Positions 32,956 to 34,121 of a stretch of 34,121 nucleotides of DNA are shown piece by piece (the stretch's first letter is position 1; the number at the start of each line of letters is the position of its first letter). The notes under the pieces are model-generated. The model was given only the letters and a program-made list of their open reading frames with translations, was not told the origin of the DNA and did not search any database. Position numbers and translations under genes: made by a program. Source of the stretch: Chloroflexota bacterium (GTDB lineage Bacteria > Chloroflexota > Anaerolineae > Aggregatilineales > Phototrophicaceae); assembly GCA_011523545.1 (NCBI GenBank), contig WTGN01000031.1:1-34121 (forward strand), read 5' to 3'.

Positions 32956-32984
32956 ATTATACACCAAGTATCTGTCGCTAACAA
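32956..32984 (-). promoter_or_regulatory. Near-consensus promoter of the dpp-hyu operon
   Basis: On the minus strand the -10 is a perfect TATAAT (plus 32956-32961). TTGTTA (plus 32979-32984), four of six to consensus, lies exactly 17 bases upstream. Transcription would start near 32949, about 60 bases before the dppA ATG. Confidence 0.75.
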
Positions 32985-33006
32985 AAGAAGGGCGGCCGCC
33001 GACGTT

Positions 33007-33903
33007 TCAGCGCGCGCTGTCCAGGTGGTATTCCAGGATGCGCTCTGGCCCGAAATTCGTGATTTGCAGTTGAGGAGCTGTGACGCCCGCCAAAGCATCG
33101 CGCGGAATCAGACCGATGATTTCCGATTCCTCAATCTGAATGCCTTCGCCCGCCGCCAGGTGACCTATCCGTTCGAAGACAGCGCGCATGGAGGTCAGCT
33201 GATAATTTGTCAGATTCATTGACACCTGCGCTCTGCCCTTGACGAACAGGCCCAGCGCCATGACATGCGGCATGCCGCCTGAGGACTCTCGAATCGTTCT
33301 TGCGATTCTCCTGGCAATGTTGAGGTCCGCGGTCTTCAGATAGACGTTGAAGGCAATGAGCAGGGGACGCGCGCCAATGATGCAGCCGCCTGCCCTGCCC
33401 AGCCGGGGCGGACCGAAATCCGGTTGCGGAGGCTTGCCGGTCGCGATGCTGTGTCGGAGCGCTTCATAACCGCCGCGCCGAATCGCCGCGATGTCCCGAT
33501 TGGCTTCTTGCATGGCAGCCTCTCGGTAAAGAAAGACGGGCAGTTGCAGTTCTTGCCCCACGCGCTGGGCCAGGGAGCGCGCCAATGCGACGCAGTCGGC
33601 CATGGTCACATTGCGCAGGGGCACGAAGGGCACGACATCGGCGGCGCCAATTCGCGGATGTTGGCCGCAATGGGCATTCAGGTCGATAAGGGCGGAGGCG
33701 GCGCGGATGCCTTCAAACGTAGCCCGCAGCACATCCCGGGGCGCGCCGATGAAGGTCACGACAGATCGGTGGTGGTCGATGTCGCTCTCGACGCCAAGCA
33801 CATGGATGTGATTGACCGACTCAATCGCGGCGACTATCTCGGCGACGACATCCTTGCGGCGCCCCTCGGAGAAGTTCGCTACGCATTCAACGATCTGTTT
33901 CAC
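33007..33903 (-). CDS. ftcD: Glutamate formimidoyltransferase
   Basis: Transfers the formimino group of N-formimino-glutamate to tetrahydrofolate, the last step of one histidine-degradation route, feeding one-carbon metabolism. A 298-residue protein matching the transferase domain alone, without the fused cyclodeaminase of the animal enzyme. It shows IVECVANFSEGRR at the start and AHCGQHPRIGAADVVPFVPL (H82 expected catalytic). I use the GTG at 33903 with GCGAGG upstream. An in-frame start at 33978 would add 25 residues across the promoter. No other hut gene is in the window, so its physiological partner is not visible. Confidence 0.92.
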   Translation of the reverse strand: MKQIVECVANFSEGRRKDVVAEIVAAIESVNHIHVLGVESDIDHHRSVVTFIGAPRDVLRATFEGIRAASALIDLNAHCGQHPRIGAADVVPFVPLRNVTMADCVALARSLAQRVGQELQLPVFLYREAAMQEANRDIAAIRRGGYEALRHSIATGKPPQPDFGPPRLGRAGGCIIGARPLLIAFNVYLKTADLNIARRIARTIRESSGGMPHVMALGLFVKGRAQVSMNLTNYQLTSMRAVFERIGHLAAGEGIQIEESEIIGLIPRDALAGVTAPQLQITNFGPERILEYHLDSAR

Positions 33904-33942
33904 GCCTTGCCTCGCGCTGGCGCCTGTTGAGTTCTGCCTATA

Positions 33943-33971
33943 AGTATAGGGAAATCTGCAGGGCTTGTCCG
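33943..33971 (-). promoter_or_regulatory. Promoter of ftcD
   Basis: On the minus strand CGGACA (plus 33966-33971, four of six) and TATACT (plus 33943-33948, five of six) are 17 bases apart. Transcription would start near 33936, some 33 bases before the GTG. This also argues against the longer 33978 start for ftcD. Confidence 0.6.
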
Positions 33972-33991
33972 GTACCAAATATTGGTCGCCT

Positions 33992-34121
33992 GCCTATGGT
34001 TCACCCCCCGGTCCCCAATGAATTAGGGGGAGACTTTTTTCGCCGTCGAGACCATTCAATTGGCGACCAAACTCACCTTCCCGAGCTCGTTGGGGAGGGG
34101 GCCGGGGGGTGAACCATAGGC
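33992..34121. repeat. Inverted-repeat element at the right edge
   Basis: The 20 bases at 33992-34011 are the exact reverse complement of 34102-34121, the last bases of the window. Smaller palindromes lie inside: CCCC/GGGG around 34013-34030, and GAGCTC with its C-rich/G-rich flanks around 34078-34100. A further 9-base inverted match joins 33982-33990 to 34062-34070. No open frame lies within, so it is not an insertion sequence. It looks like a non-coding palindromic (MITE- or REP-like) repeat and may be present in many copies; copy number cannot be seen here. Confidence 0.7.

Noticed and set aside
32991..33000. GGCGGCCGCC as a terminator for ftcD
   Set aside because: It is a self-complementary palindrome with at most a 3-bp stem and a 4-base loop; the following pyrimidine stretch is interrupted.

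Overview
The window is high-GC, densely coded bacterial chromosome with short or overlapping gene junctions. No rRNA, tRNA, CRISPR array, transposase or phage gene was seen. The gene content suggests a member of the Chloroflexota (Anaerolineae-like). The reasons are LysW-dependent lysine synthesis, Dpp/hydantoinase operons, and GC-rich palindromic intergenic repeats at both edges. Deinococcota also use LysW and cannot be excluded, so the assignment is inference.

Layout. 1-2.9 kb: an edge repeat, a 23S pseudouridine synthase (rluB-like), a PlsC acyltransferase and a convergent APH-fold phosphotransferase. 3.0-8.8 kb: a tightly overlapped five-gene operon for peptidoglycan-sugar recovery (FucP-type MFS permease, NagZ, AmiE-like serine hydrolase, BadF-type amino-sugar kinase, MurQ). 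8.8-10.9 kb on the minus strand: rpmF with a consensus promoter and its own terminator, then fabD and a crotonase. 11.0-11.9 kb: a fructosamine-kinase-family gene.

11.9-21.7 kb: the alpha-aminoadipate (AAA) lysine pathway built on the carrier protein LysW. lysW-lysX-lysY-lysZ-lysJ-lysK-hcs form one operon. lysT-lysU (homoaconitase) follow after a divergent MFS gene. lysW is only 58 codons. Upstream of it lies what looks like a complete translation-coupled attenuator: a promoter, a 19-residue leader peptide with the run Lys-Lys-Val-Lys-Lys, an 11-bp pairing that starts inside the leader, an 8-bp antiterminator and an intrinsic terminator. This is the most interesting element in the window. Homoisocitrate dehydrogenase and the aminoadipate aminotransferase (LysN) are not in the window.

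21.7-22.1 kb: a 451-base gap with no credible gene, holding a perfect 8-bp dyad. 22.1-23.7 kb: a ComM/YifB AAA+ ATPase. 23.7-32.9 kb on the minus strand: dppA-dppB-dppC-dppD-dppF-hyuA-hyuB, a peptide/amide ABC importer joined to a hydantoinase/oxoprolinase pair, with a near-consensus promoter before dppA and a stable hairpin between dppA and dppB. 33.0-33.9 kb: glutamate formimidoyltransferase (ftcD) with its own promoter. 33.99-34.12 kb: a 20-bp perfect inverted repeat ending at the last base, which suggests the sequence was cut at a dispersed repeat.

All calls come from reading the sequence. No database or folding program was used.
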